Both the position numbers and the translations under genes were made by a program. The notes beneath the pieces were generated by a model. The model saw nothing but the letters and a program-made list of their open reading frames with translations. It made no database searches and had not been told where the DNA came from. From Forficula auricularia (taxonomy: Eukaryota; Arthropoda; Insecta; Dermaptera; Forficulidae): a DNA stretch of 64,000 nucleotides. Position 1 is the first letter of the stretch; each line of letters begins with the position of its first letter. The DNA lies in contig JALMQS010000153.1 of assembly GCA_024734495.1 (NCBI GenBank), forward strand, positions 36,022,584 through 36,086,583, read 5' to 3'. Shown piece by piece: positions 1 through 11,600 of this stretch.

Positions 1-80
1 CTGATGAAGAAGGGAAAAAAGTTTCCGAAACGTCGGTATTTGAATAAAATTTAAATAATTTATGGACTGCCTTTCATTAT
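1..80 (+). repeat. Fold-back-class repeat end with CTGATGA and GAAAC boxes
   Basis: The window opens with CTGATGA at 1-7 and GAAACGTC at 27-34, with a short G/A-rich and T/C-rich hairpin between. An A/T tail and the words TATGGACTGCC follow. The same tail (TTTGGACTGCC) ends the fold-back at 19644-20505, so this is a partial copy of that family. No coding capacity is seen. Confidence 0.55.
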
Positions 81-158
81 AACCTACTTATTTCGCTTAC
101 CAGTCCGTCTTTCTAAGAAAATAAATAAAATCAAATTGTGGAAATAAAGAAGAAATAA

Positions 159-500
159 GCTGACGTGTTCTGATGTGGCCATCCACTTGACTTTACCATA
201 CAACCAGGCCCCTCACATATATATTTAATATTTAATAAAATTATTTATAATCATGTAGGGGGGGGGGGGTTAGTTTTTACAATTTTAGACTTCTGAGGGC
301 TCACGGATTATGTATACAAAATTTTATTGAGTTTGGTACAAGGTACAAGATTTTCATTTTCTGACGCCCCCCCCCCATTTTGGGCGGTTAGTTTTTACAT
401 TTTTAGACCTCTGGGGGTCCACTGATTATGTATACAAAATTTGGTTGAGTTTGCTCAAATGGCCTAGATTTTTAGTTTTTAACGTCAAAAAAGTACTAAA
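159..500 (-). repeat. R1 dispersed repeat, partial, reverse orientation
   Basis: The block begins with the reverse complement of the R1 end (CTGACGTGTTCTGATGTGGC) and then carries about two and a half diverged units of the 115-bp minisatellite, each with a C- or G-run and ATTATGTATACAAAATTT. The same arrangement recurs at 9957-10517, 29371-29935, 36150-37300 and 60720-61080. Confidence 0.7.
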
Positions 501-750
501 GTTAACCCACTTTTTAGGTTAAATATATACGTTGTTGCCAGCTTGTTTTTAGTTCAAATTTTCATTATAAATTTTTCATTATATATTCATTATTATCTCA
601 GAAACTGTGTTGTAATTATGAATTAAGATTTTCTTAAAAAATGTATTAGTTATTGTTTAATGTTGGTTTAGTTATTTTTAACCATGGTAAGAAGTCTTTC
701 TTAATTATAATTAAATATGTATGTGTAAACTTTCCGATATCCCGTATAGA
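486..750 (+). repeat. Dispersed repeat shared with 43310-43580
   Basis: From AGTACTAAAGTTAACCCACT to TTTCCGATAT the sequence matches 43310-43565 in the same orientation with few differences by eye. No reading frame is shared. It is a transposon fragment of unknown class. Confidence 0.65.
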
Positions 751-1575
751 GACCATTCGTTAAACATAGAGGCAGCACTACTGCCGAAAGTACCGCTCTC
801 TTGTGCTTATTTATTCAAATAATTTGAAAGAATTGGGGTAAATATTGTACTATAGTATATATCATAGGTAAACAAGTTCACAGAGCCTAGAGGGGCGTCA
901 GTGAGTCCCTTTGTATTGGACCTTTAATTAATCATCCCCCAAAGATTACAGTTGGCGCTAAAGTCGTGACGCATGGTCAATATAAGAAATAAACAATAAT
1001 AAGATAAACATAAATCTACGCACTGAGTCCACGCTCAGCCATATAAGACGAATGAAATTCAATTAAAAACTTTAGTACTATTGCCGACAATCCAGGGTAG
1101 AAAACTGGTATTGTTTTTTGAGGCCAGTACTCTTGGTAACGAATTTTGAATTTTACTTTGAGTTCATCGTTAGAGGTGAGTGAAAGTCGAATGGTATCCA
1201 GTAAACATGGCTAAAAATTGGTAGAGGTAAGTGAAAATTTAGTGAGATAGATAGGGACAGTGAGGGTTATATAAGGAGGGGGAGATAGGGAGGGGTAAAT
1301 GAGGGGGAGATAGGGACAGTGGTATTCCCGTTGCGAGGGCTATATAAGGGGGAGAGAGAGACAGGGAGATGGTCAGTATGTGTCAGTCAGTGACGAGTGA
1401 AACATCCACTGTGAGTGTTCCAATATAGCCTCTCCACCTTCATCCACCCTCTCAACTGACTCCAACCCTCACTAATAAACAACTCTTCATCCCTTATATT
1501 AATTAATTGCATAGAATCCAAGAAGTCATTAAATATAAATTAATTTATTATATTTGCGAACGTGAATAAAATATT
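751..1575. other. No gene seen; includes a purine-rich tract
   Basis: No supported coding or RNA gene was found. Roughly 1240-1400 is GA-rich and contains repeated GGGGGAGATAGGGA and GTTATATAAGG or GCTATATAAGG words. The TATAAGG words resemble TATA boxes, but no transcript start can be argued from sequence alone. Confidence 0.5.
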
Positions 1576-1579
1576 AATA

Positions 1580-3940
1580 TCTGGGTAACGGGTAGGTAGG
1601 TACTTCTATTGTTCTTATAGATAAAGATATACAGATCCACTTAAGGGGCTGACATCCCTGCCTAAATATTAAGAGAATCATGTCCTATCCCTAATCCTAA
1701 CCAACTGTTTTCTATTCCGTGTTTTCACAATTACTTATTCTTTCGAAGTGTTTCGCGAGTATATATTTACTTGTGCGGGAGTGTACGTAAGTGTGTTCCG
1801 TTCCTTTGGGGTCACAGTATTACAGGTTCAGACACGAGACATTGGCTGTAAAGGTAACATATCTTTATAATACTCTATTGTTGTATTTATATAAGTAAGA
1901 ATTACTATAAATTTTTAAAGTAATGTTTTTATAATTTTTAAAAAATAAAAAAAACATTATATAAATAATATGTTAAATATAATTTTCTTTAGAATATTTG
2001 AATAAAAAATAATTTCATCTCCCTATATGTTTTTACTAATAATATTTTTTTCTTTTTTCAGGTAAGTGCTCATCCTACTAATATTAACATTTGTGGCCAG
2101 AGTATTCCAGGTCCAAGCAGGAGACTTTCTCTGTAAAGGTAAGATATCATTATAATTCTCTATTCATATATAAGTAAGAAATACTCAAATTTTTCAAGTA
2201 ATTTTTTCGATTTTTTTAAAAAAAATTTCAACTAAAATAAATAATATTATAAATATAATTTTCTTTAGAATGTTTATATAAAAAAATACTTTAAATTCTC
2301 TATATTATTTTACTAATAATATTTTTTTCTTTTTTCAGGTAGGTGCTCGTCCTACTAATATTAACATTTAGATTAAGTATTTGATTTTCTTAATTTATCT
2401 TGAAAACCAAATACTTTATCTATGGGTAACGGGTAGATGTGTACTTCTTTATTCATAAAAATAAAGATGTACAGATCTACTTCAGGGGCTGGCATCCCTG
2501 CCCACGTGAGCTTATATCCTTTCCCTATTCCTATCCAACTTCAATCCCTGTTTTCACAAATCCATATTCCTTCGAAGTGTTTCGCGAGTATTTTTTTACT
2601 TGTTCGCGAGTTTAAAGTGTGTTCCTCTGTGGCTAGAGTATTCCAGGTCCAACCAGGGGACTTTCTCTCTTCTGTAAAGGTAAAATATCTTTATAATACT
2701 CTATTCATATATAAGTAACAAATACTCAAAAAAAAATTCAAATTAAATAAATAATATATTAAATATAATTTACTTTAGAATGTTTATATTAAAAAATACT
2801 TTAAATTATCTATATTATTTTACTAATAATATTTTTTTCTTATTTCAGGTAGGTGCTCGTCCTACTAATATTAATATTTAGAGTAAGTATTTGATTTTCT
2901 TATTTTATGGAAAATCAAATACTTTGCCTTTTGGTGTATTTCTTATTGTTATAAATAAAGATGTACAGATCTGCTTCAGGGGCTGGCGTCCCTACCCACG
3001 TGAGCTTATATCCTTTCCCTATTCCTATCCAACTTCAATCCCTGTTTTCACAAATCCATATTCCTTCGAATTGTTTCGCGAGTATTTTTTTACTTGTTCG
3101 CGAGTTTAAAGTGTGTTCCTGTGTGGCCAGAGTACTCCACATCTAAGCAGAAGACTTTTTCTGAAATGGTAAAATATCTTTATGATACTCTATTCATATA
3201 TAAGTAACAAATATTCTAAATTTTTTTTAATTATTTTTTCGTTTTTTTTTTTTTTTTTTTTTTTAATTTAATATATTAAATATAATTTTCTTTAAAATAT
3301 TTGATTTAAAAATACTTTACTTTACTCTATATTATTTTACTAATAATATATTTTTTCTTTTTCAGGTAGGTGCTCGTCATACTAATATTAACATTTAGAG
3401 TAAGTATTTGATTTTCTTATTTTCTGGAAAATCAAATACTTTATCTTAGGGTAACGGGTAGATGTGTACTTCTTTATTCTTAAAAATAAAGATGTACAGA
3501 TCTACTTCGAGGCTAGCGTCCCTGCCCACGTGAGCTTATATCCTTTCCCATATCCTATCCAACTTCAATCCCTGTTTACACAAATCCTTATTCCTCCGAA
3601 ATCGAAATGTTTCGCGAGTATATTTTTAATTGTGCGCGAGTGTAAGAAGAGTGTTCCTGTGTGGGGTCAGAGTATTCCAGGTCCAGGCATGAGTCTTTGG
3701 TTGTTAAGGTAACATATCTTTATAATACTCTATTCTTATATTTAAATAATTAAGAAATACTCTAAATTTTTCAATTCTTTTTTCGAATTTTTCAAAAAAA
3801 CGATCAAATAAAATAAATAATTATAATTTTATTGGAATATTTCTATAAAAAATATCATAATTTCACTATATAATTTTGCTAATATAATTTTTTTTTCTTT
3901 TTCTAGGTAGGTGCTCGTCCTACTAATACTAACATTAAAA
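1580..3940 (+). repeat. Tandem array of exon-intron-like units
   Basis: Four long units (starting near 1580, 2422, 2945 and 3449) and one short unit (2092-2370) are arranged head to tail. Each long unit has GGTAACGGGTAG or a relative, a conserved block of about 230 bases, a donor-like AAG|GTAA, a 190-210 base A/T-rich spacer, and a T-rich tract ending in CAG before GTAGGTGCTCGTCCTACTAA. The unit near 2422 keeps an open frame through the donor and into the short 3' block, but the other units have stops or different frames there. Coding is therefore unproven. The regular GT...CAG boundaries are what is unusual. Confidence 0.6.
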
Positions 3941-5828
3941 AATTAAATAATTAAGTAGAAATAAATAAAAAAAATTAAAATTAGTACTTTTTTCTAAATT
4001 AAATATGAGATATAAGTTTGAAACAATATCGCCTTTATATTTTCAGTCTAATAAAATTATTTCACATGGATAGATAATATAATTTCAATTTCGGTTAAAA
4101 AAAATAACCTTCAAAATAATTCAGTTTTAAAAATAATCGCCTCTAAACTTCAATCTAATTATTTTTCTGTTTCTGATTTAATTCAAGAGTCAATAACGAA
4201 CTTTCTCTCATCATATTCAGATCTACACATTTTTTATATTTGTGTCTTAAATAAATATACTTGACAAAATTTTTATTCAAAATTTCTAATGTTTTAAGAC
4301 TTGATTCGAAACAAATTGCAGTATTGGAGACATTGTACTGGTATTTGATTCGGAAAAGGTCTTTTAACAATTACTTATCTCAAGTGTAGACGTATTTTGG
4401 TACAAATACAATGTCTCCTATTTGATCCAAAACACGTCTAGCCTTGAAATTTTCATTATTTTCGAATTTAAAATTTCAAATTGTATTTCCAAGTGATTTA
4501 TACATTTGTAAATAAAGAAAAAATTTTAAATTATCACTCTATTAGTATATTTTGAAATTTGTGATCAAAATTATATTAACGATCTCTGTTTAATTATTAT
4601 TTATTTATCTATCCATGTGGGGGTGGCGACATCTGCCTTCTCGTGGTGCCCCCTGTTCTCGCTAAACAGCTGTCTATGTCTCTGTATAAATTATATATCG
4701 AGACATAATCATATATAATAATTTCGTTTGCATAATTTTACATTCACATTTTCCTATTAATAATAATACACATTATCGAAAACGCATATATTATAACATA
4801 TAGCTACTATTGCAATTATAATTTCACTTTTTGTATTGATTTTACAAAAATAAAATACAAAATTCTTGTTTAATTTTCATAACTAAAATTCATGCAAACA
4901 ATAATAATATATTTTATATGAAATTTGAAGTATTTATATTTGACTGAAAATTTAAGGGAAATTTTCGGAGGTCAATTGAATTGGTAGTATAACAAGTAAT
5001 AAATACAATAATGGTTAAGTGCTTGTTTTTTTCTAAATTAAATAGTTGTTGGGATAGAAATTTGCACAAATTATTATGATAAACAATTTAGAGATTTTAA
5101 ATATGATTATATTCCTAGATTAGATGTTGCATTTTTGAAATTAATTTGAGAACGTTGCGAGGAGGTGGGGGGGGGGGGTAAATGAAACTTATGTTCAAGG
5201 GGAATAGGGATTTACTGAAATTAAAGTGTTGAATTAATGGGGTTTTTTTTTATAAGTATTATTTTTATTTATTTATTATATCTGGTTTGCCTTTTGGTTG
5301 GGTGTGGGTGGTGCTTCTCAGCGGCTGATCTGAATCTTGGCGTCCCTGGAATGAAGAATGAAATGTATATGGCTTTTGAAGGAGATATTAACCCCTCCCC
5401 CCTACCCACCGAAAAAATGCTAGGTACGGCCCTGTACTGCAGCATGAAGAGGTGTCCAATTATCTTTATCTAGGTAATTTATAGCCGGCCCTTTGTCCAA
5501 TAGCAAATTGACTATAGAGACATCTGCCCTAGAGGAGTATTCAAATTATTTCTTTCCTTTGGGTCCACTTGTGCTGATTTTGATAATAAATATTTGGCTA
5601 TTTGGCGTAGTTAAGGGAATTTCCCTAGGGGGGGGGGGGCGCCAGGGTGGCGACCCTCAACCAAATTTTTGTTGAAAATCTTCAATTTTTTGCAAAAAAT
5701 AGCAGTATCTAATATCATTTTTAATATATAATTAGTTTTTCAATTTTAAATCTCACAAAAAGATCATTACAAATATAAATATATATTAAAAATGATAAAA
5801 TTTAAGTGATTATAAAAATATTAATTAT
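3941..5828. other. AT-rich, no gene seen
   Basis: The stretch is A/T-rich single-copy-looking sequence with homopolymer G runs near 5167 and 5627. The open frames on both strands are short, biased to Ile, Asn, Phe and Lys, and unlike any family I recognise, so none is called. Confidence 0.5.
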
Positions 5829-6070
5829 ACCGGGTGGGTTTTTTATCTTGAGACAGTCTTATAACAAAAACAATGCATTATATGAAAAAAAAGATTCAAA
5901 TAAAAGTTTATTTTTATCAGGAGGGAAACTAAAGTAAGCTATTGTTTGTCAAACTAGAACAAGCTTTCAAGGGTATTTCAAGGTCAACTTTTGTTTTTTA
6001 AATAGAAACCTATATTTTTCTTTACATTGCCTAAATATGAGAAAGGTTGTGTCATAGATAAAAGAAAAAT
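5829..6070 (+). mobile_element. Terminal fragment of mariner-like element (GGGTG..TTTTTTATCTTGAGACAG)
   Basis: The fragment starts TACCGGGTGGGTTTTTTATC and continues with TTGAGACAGTCTTATAAC and AAGCTTTCAAGGGTATTTCA. The same end sequence bounds the complete copy at 25370-26504 and the decayed copy at 15585-17708. Only one end is present here, so it is a truncated copy. Confidence 0.7.
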
Positions 6071-6144
6071 AGATAGGCGACTCGGCCGCCATTTTGTTTT
6101 TTCTCTCAGAACACAAAGCGCTAGCGCCAAGGTCGAGGTAGGCA

Positions 6145-6988
6145 GAAATATTTGGTTCTTGTATTACTTAAAGATTACACAAAGTAATTACTAAATCTTA
6201 TCTTTTAATATTAAATGAGCAATTATTCTTATAGGTACCTATCTATTGATAAAATTTTATTGAGTGTGAGATTTTTAGTAATTCTTATAGATATACATCC
6301 TTCCTTCCTTATTCGGATACAAATTCAAACTTTATTCTATTTAAAAAATAATACAAAAAGGAACAAAATACTACAGTAAATAAATTCATTTTAGTTCAAA
6401 TAATTTTATATATTTATTATTAATTAATTACAAAACAAGTGATGTGGAATTAATATTAAAAAAAAAACAGAAATAAATTATTAATAAATTCACCCCCATC
6501 CAGGGGCGTAACTAGAATTTTATCGCCCTTGACAAAAATATATAACTTGGCGCCCTTGTTTTGTTTTGCAAAAAAGAGAAAAATTCATGCTTTTTTTTAT
6601 TCAAGCATGAATTTTTGTCAAAAATAATAATATATAATAATAGTAGGTACAAGATCCCGACTTAGATCTTAGACCTTCACCTATCGAGTTTCCTGATGAA
6701 ATTAATATTTTGATAATATAATGTATTAATAAACAAAATTGATAGGGTCGACATCCAATTTCCCTGCATAGCTATTTTCGATAAAAAATAAAATTAATTC
6801 GCAATTAAACTATCAACATTTTCATATATACCTTACAATAAAGGAAACTCAATAACTACAAAATATTAATTCGAAGTTACCTGTTGATACCCTGCCTACC
6901 TGGACTTAGGCAGAGTAAAAAGATGGCGATTGGTATTTTATATACATATTTTACTCTCGATTGGTTATATATTTACTCGATAACTACA
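6145..6988 (+). repeat. Long interspersed element, half copy (partner at 22345-23190)
   Basis: About 840 bases match the reverse complement of 22345-23190, including TAGGTGAAGGTCTAAGATCT in complement, GGGTCGACATCCAATTTCCC and CCAGGGGCGTAACTAG. The copy stops at ACTACA, exactly where the Helitron-like element begins. The partner copy reads on from ACTACA into TTTTAG, so the Helitron seems to have landed in this element at an A/T junction. Confidence 0.75.
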
Positions 6989-6989
6989 A

Positions 6990-8560
6990 TCTATATATAT
7001 AAAATTAAGGTTTTGTCTGTACATTGGTCCAAATCACACCAAATTTTGGTTGCACACGTTTCAAGCAAAGTTATGAACGAAAACACCCTCAACAAAATTC
7101 CTGTCGGTATGTCTGTCTGTCTGTCTGTCTGTTTCAGTGGTTTCCGCGAAAAGTTGCTCACGATTCACGTCAAAACGGCTGAAGGGATTATTATGAAATT
7201 TCATATTTGTATCAGAGGTCTTCTAACTTACGTTTTTAGCTATATAACGTTTTGATATTTTGACCCCAAAGGGGGTTTGGGGCAGGGGGAGGGGTGCATG
7301 AATGAAAATTATCAAATAACTCTTAAACTATTAACTCTACGGGAAATTTTATAATTAGCAAAGTTGTAGGGGATGTGATTTCTGACAACTTTTGTTTAAA
7401 AAAATTCCCCCCAAAAACCACCCAAAAAGGGGGAAAGGAGAAAAATATATAAATTCTTGCCCTTGGAGCAAACTCAACCAAATTTTGTATACATAATCTG
7501 TGGGACTCTAGAGAGCTAGAAATGCAAAAACTAACCACTTAAAAAGGGGGGGGTGTCAAAGAATGAAAATCCTTGCCTCTTGGAGCAAACTCAACCAAAT
7601 TTAGTATACATAATCTGTGGGACTCTAGAGAGCTAGAAATGCAAAAACTAACCACTTAAAAAGGGGGGTCAAAGAATGAAAATCCTTGCCTTTTGGAGCA
7701 AACTCAACCAAATTTTGTATACATAATCTGTAGGCCTCTAGAGAGCTAGAAATGCAAAAACTAACCACCCAAAATGGGGGGGGGTCAAAAAATGAAAATT
7801 CTTGCTCTTGGACCAAACTCAACCAAATTTTGTATACATAATCTGTAGGCCTCTAGAGAGCTAGAAATGCAAAAACTAACCACCCAAAATGGGAGGGGGG
7901 TCAAAAAATGAAAATTCTTGCTCTTGGACCAAACTCAACCAAATTTTGTATACATAATCTGTAGGCCTCTAGAGAGCTAGAAATGCAAAAACTAACCACC
8001 CAAAATGGGGGGGGGTCAAAAAATGAAAATTCTTGCTCTTTGACAAAACTCAACCAAATTTTGTATACATAATCTGTGGGCCTCTAGAGAGCTAGAAATG
8101 CAAAAACTAACCACCCAAAATGGGGGGGGGGGTCAAAAAATGAAAATTCTTGCCCTTGGAGCAAACTCAACCAAATTTTGTATACATAATCTGTGGGACT
8201 CTAGAGAGCTAGAAATGCAAAAACTAACCACTTAAAAAGGGGGGGGGGTCAAAGAATGAAAATCCTTGCCTTTTGGAGCAAACTCAACCAAATTTAGTAT
8301 ACATAATCTGTGGGACTCTAGAGAGCTAGAAATGCAAAAACTAACCACTTAAAAAGGGGTGGGGGGGTCAAAGAATGAAAATCCTTGCCTTTTGGAGCAA
8401 ACTCAACCAAATTTAGTATACATAATCTGTGGGTCTCTAGAGAGCTAGAAATGCAAAAACTAACCACTTAAAAAGGGGGGGTCAAAGAATGAAAATCCTT
8501 GCTCTTGGACCAAACTCAACCAAATTTTGTTTACATAATCTGTGGGTCACTAGAAGGCGA
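6990..8560 (+). mobile_element. Helitron-like 5' end running into a minisatellite
   Basis: The 5' terminus is TCTATATATATAAAA at 6990, preceded by A, which fits Helitron ends (5' TC, insertion between A and T). A run of GTCT repeats and a conserved block to about 7440 follow. That block recurs in reverse complement at 63720-64000, just inside a second Helitron whose CTAG terminus is visible at 63246. No Rep-helicase coding sequence is present, so this is a non-autonomous copy. I cannot place its 3' end, which may have been lost at the LINE boundary near 8560. Confidence 0.6.
7440..8545 (+). repeat. Minisatellite, about 10 units of about 115 bp
   Basis: Ten head-to-tail units each contain CAAACTCAACCAAATTT, GTATACATAATCTGT, CTCTAGAGAGCTAGAAATGC and AAAAACTAACCAC, then a G run of variable length (about 6-11) and TCAAARAATGAAAAT. 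Units 3-6 form one subtype (CCCAAAATGGG) and the rest another (TTAAAAAGGG). Single or few units are found at 240-460, 10340, 29760, 36250-36900, 60770-60960, 58220 and 63660. Confidence 0.9.
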
Positions 8561-8572
8561 CGAGATGATTTT

Positions 8573-9371
8573 TTACTCTTGTTGTAACAAAAGTAATAGT
8601 CTCATCTCTCTTTTGAATGCAACTAGGTTCTTAAGTTTTTTTATATGTTCGGGTAAGTTATTGTATGCTCTTAAGCCCTTATAAAATACATTATTCATTG
8701 TACTTGCTTTATTAACTCTACTCAAGTAGAAATCATTTCTCTGTCTTGTCTCGTATGAATGTGTGGGATTCGTTTCATCTAATATGTCCATCAGATATTC
8801 CGGTGCTAATTGATTTTTAATTTTATAAATAAATACCATAACCTGCATTTCTATACCATTCTTAACACCAAGCCACTCCAATGTATCAAGCATTGATTTG
8901 ACTTTTGTAAATTTATTGCACTTTAATATATTCCTCATGGCTTTGTTCTGTAGTTTCTGTAGACGCTCGATGTCTGCTTTACAGAACATATATAATATTG
9001 TAGGGCAGTATATGAAGTGGGGCAAGTTAGTAGTTTTATATACAAGAGATGCCGTATAAGAGGAAAGACATAGAGCTATTCTGCCGAGTACACCTACTTT
9101 TTTTGTTATTTTATTTATTATATAATTTGCATGATCCCTGAACATTAGTCCGTCGTCAATTATGATGCCGAGATATTTTATTCTGTCAACTTGCTCTAAA
9201 TTTCTATTTCCAATTTTTAAAGCATTATTTTTGCAATGTCTAAGTTTATTGTTCTTTGTGATCAGCATATATTTTGATTTTTCAGCATTTAGGCTTAATT
9301 TATTGTAATTTAACCAGTCATGTACATCCTCTAATTCTTTATTTAATGTTTCAATAATTTTGTGCCAATCT
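8573..9371 (-). pseudogene. CR1/jockey-like LINE reverse transcriptase, C-terminal fragment
   Basis: A minus-strand frame is open from about 9371 to the stop at 8573, roughly 265 codons. It reads into LNYNKLSLNAEKSKYMLI, then KYLGIIIDDGL and RLQKLQNKAMRNIL, which is the region after the catalytic YxDD box and the thumb/connection part of non-LTR reverse transcriptases. The YxDD palm is missing and the sequence breaks abruptly at 9372, so this is a 5'-truncated dead copy. The frame shows no internal stop, so insertion is probably fairly recent. The 3' untranslated region is almost absent, because the minisatellite starts 30 bases after the stop. Confidence 0.85.
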
Positions 9372-9374
9372 CTA

Positions 9375-9760
9375 CCAGTATGCCAAATTTCAGCATTCTA
9401 GTATCAGCGGAAGTACTCTAGAATTTTGATAAGTGAGTGAGTGAGTGACGAAAAAGTCTATCTTTGGCTTCTTGTAACTTGGACGGTATAAGCAGTAGAA
9501 ATATGAAATTTTGTAATTTAATTAAACTTATGGACCAGTATTGTGGAAAAAAATTTCAGCCATGTAGAGGTTTCCAGTACGAAGTTACAGAGGCGTCAAA
9601 ATGGCCTGGGTTGTTTTCTCTAAAGGGTAGTCTGGCAGTGCACACACCCCCCGTTCGAATCGAACTTGACTGGGGCACTGCCCCCCGTGCCCCCAGATCT
9701 TTATAAAAAAAATTAAAATAGAATTTTAGAAATATTACTTGAATTTAAATATTAAAATAA
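9375..9760 (+). other. Repeat fragment with GTGAGTGAGTGAGTGAC and a GC hairpin
   Basis: The block starts with GCCAAATTTCAGCATTCTAG, passes through four GTGA units near 9433, and ends near 9695 with a perfect hairpin GGGGCAC...GTGCCCC. An open frame of 80 codons is present but matches no family I know. GC-rich terminal hairpins occur in rolling-circle transposons, but the class is not established. Confidence 0.4.
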
Positions 9761-9956
9761 AATTAAACATGAATTAATAATAAAAAAAAAAATTAGAGGA
9801 ATTAAATTTGTAAACCAATTTGTGTTGCTTTCTTCAAATTTAAGGACAATGGACATTCTGTGAACCTATGAACGAATGAACAGTTTGGAAGACAAAAAGA
9901 TAAATGATGGATTTTTATTAAATTCATTTTTTTTTTACTTTACCATACAGGGTATG

Positions 9957-10517
9957 GTCAAGTATTGTAATTGTGCATGAAAAAAGTGGGTTTTTTCCTT
10001 CTTTTTTTTCGAAATATTTCAAAAACGGCTTAAACTATTTTGATTAACAAAATTGAGCCAAACCAGGGCATTTCGCTCTACAAAAAAGACCTAATAAGTG
10101 AACATCGACAAAATTATGTTTTTCTAGATAATAATTGTTTTGTTAAAATGTCTGCTAGTTAGTTAGTCTATGCGTTACCAAATTATTGTGGACGAGCTAG
10201 CTTAAAAACTAGTGTGAATATCGAAACCAAATTTCACACGTAGTTTTCGTCCATTGAGATTAAGAGCTGATTAGATTTTGGTGCATATCGACCCAAAATT
10301 AAGGGGGTGGAGGTGGGTTAAAATTAAAAATCTAGGCCATTTGATCAAACTCAACCAAATTTTGTATACATAATCAGTGGATCCCCAGAAGTCTAAAAAT
10401 GAAAAAACTAACCCCCCTACACGATTATAAATAATTTTATTAAATATTAAATATAAGTGAGTGGCCAGGTTTAATGGTAAAGTAAAGTGGATAGCCACAT
10501 CAGAGAACACGTCAGCT
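9957..10517 (+). repeat. R1 dispersed repeat, interrupted by assembly gap
   Basis: The copy starts ACAGGGTATGGTCAAGTATT, contains TCAAAAACGGCTTAAACTAT and TTTCACACGTAGTTTT, then one minisatellite unit, and ends AGTGGCCAGG...AACACGTCAGCT directly at the gap. The complete family order can be read from 29371-29935. I see no ORF and no long terminal inverted repeat. The start ACCATACAGGGTATGGT is itself a small palindrome. Confidence 0.8.
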
Positions 10518-10617
10518 NNNNNNNNNNNNNNNNNNNNNNNNNNNNNNNNNNNNNNNNNNNNNNNNNNNNNNNNNNNNNNNNNNNNNNNNNNNNNNNNNNN
10601 NNNNNNNNNNNNNNNNN
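10518..10617. other. Assembly gap, 100 N
   Basis: Exactly 100 N characters are present, the usual marker for a gap of unknown size. It falls at the end of an R1 copy. Confidence 0.99.
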
Positions 10618-11040
10618 AATTAGAAAGATTTATTTTTATTTTTATATATTGTCATTTTAACTTCGAATTTCTGTTATTCTTAATGTTTGTTAATTATTTT
10701 GCGAAATCTTTTAATTAAGAGATGTTTGTGAGGGGTCAGTGATCCTAACTAGATCAATGTCCTCATAATTATTATTATTATTAATTGAATAGAAATTTGC
10801 TATATTTGTACTTGAGACGTTGCGTATATCAAGTGAGAGCACACCCAAGATTTATGTACCATTTTGTAATTCATATAATTTTGTATATTATGATAAAATC
10901 CACAACAACTCTGCCTGCGGACAATTTATTTATAAAATTAATTGTGTCGCTAATACTGTAAGATATAATTTTGTAATTAACAAGTTTGGATTTTTTGTAA
11001 AAAATTTTATTGTAATTTTACATGTGTGCTCTATCGCTTT
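10618..11040. other. AT-rich, no gene seen
   Basis: An open frame of 77 codons at 10820-11053 has A/T-driven composition and no recognisable domain, so it is not called. An (ATT)n tract lies near 10770. Confidence 0.5.
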
Positions 11041-11056
11041 TTTCAGCTCTTAGGAA

Positions 11057-11160
11057 CTGATGATGGCATTATTTAATTAAAGCCGAAACGTTTTCTATAA
11101 TTGGGAGTTTTTATTCAGCAGAGGCTACCCATTGGCTGAATCCCTCTCCAGTACTTAATT
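11057..11160 (+). repeat. Fold-back-class arm with CTGATGA..GAAAC
   Basis: CTGATGA lies at 11057-11063, a GGC/GCC stem at 11065-11067 and 11082-11084, and GAAACG at 11085-11090. AATTGGGAGTTTTTATTCAG and GCTACCCATTGGCTGAATCC follow. The reverse complement of the same sequence occurs at 16995-17085. Confidence 0.6.
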
Positions 11161-11459
11161 ATATACATATACAGCCATCAAAATTGTATTAACATTATAA
11201 AGATTTTTTTCATTATTATTATAATATTATAAATATATGAATAGGATAATAAAAATTTGTAAAGTTTTATTTTCACTTTTAGTTAAAATTTGTATTCTTA
11301 ATTAATAGGTAATAGTCCAGCAAAATAATAATATTAGACTTCCGCTGCACAAGCTGGAAATAATTTTAATCGATATTATATGGCATCCAAGATAACAGTT
11401 ATTTATGAGTTTGTATTATGCATTCATTTGATTTTTATAATCTAAATGTTGAGCTTTGT

Positions 11460-11600
11460 TTTCAGTACTTGATAAAGTGCTTGCTTGAAAGGACGAAACG
11501 TCGTACGAAAATTAAAATTAAACGTTAATAAAAAAAGATTCTCCACATGGTTTTATTTTGATTTATTTAAATAAGTTTAGACATTTTTAGAAATCTAAAT
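11460..11600 (+). repeat. Fold-back-class arm with GACGAAACGTCGTACG
   Basis: The sequence CAGTACTTGATAAAGTGCTT followed by AAGGACGAAACGTCGTACGA and an AAAATTAAAATTAAACG tail resembles both arms of the fold-back at 32861-34165. Only one arm is present here. Confidence 0.5.

Noticed and set aside
1240..1400. TATAAGG words as a promoter for the 1580-3940 array
   Set aside because: Tempting, but the words are part of a purine-rich repeat and no initiator or transcript evidence can be read.
7323..7822. Minus-strand ORFs with repeated FCISSSLE...LCIQNLVEFA
   Set aside because: They are translations of the 115-bp minisatellite. Frame changes between units and variable G runs break any longer product.
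7000..8545. CRISPR-like array
   Set aside because: The units are contiguous minisatellite repeats without unique spacers, in a eukaryotic genome.
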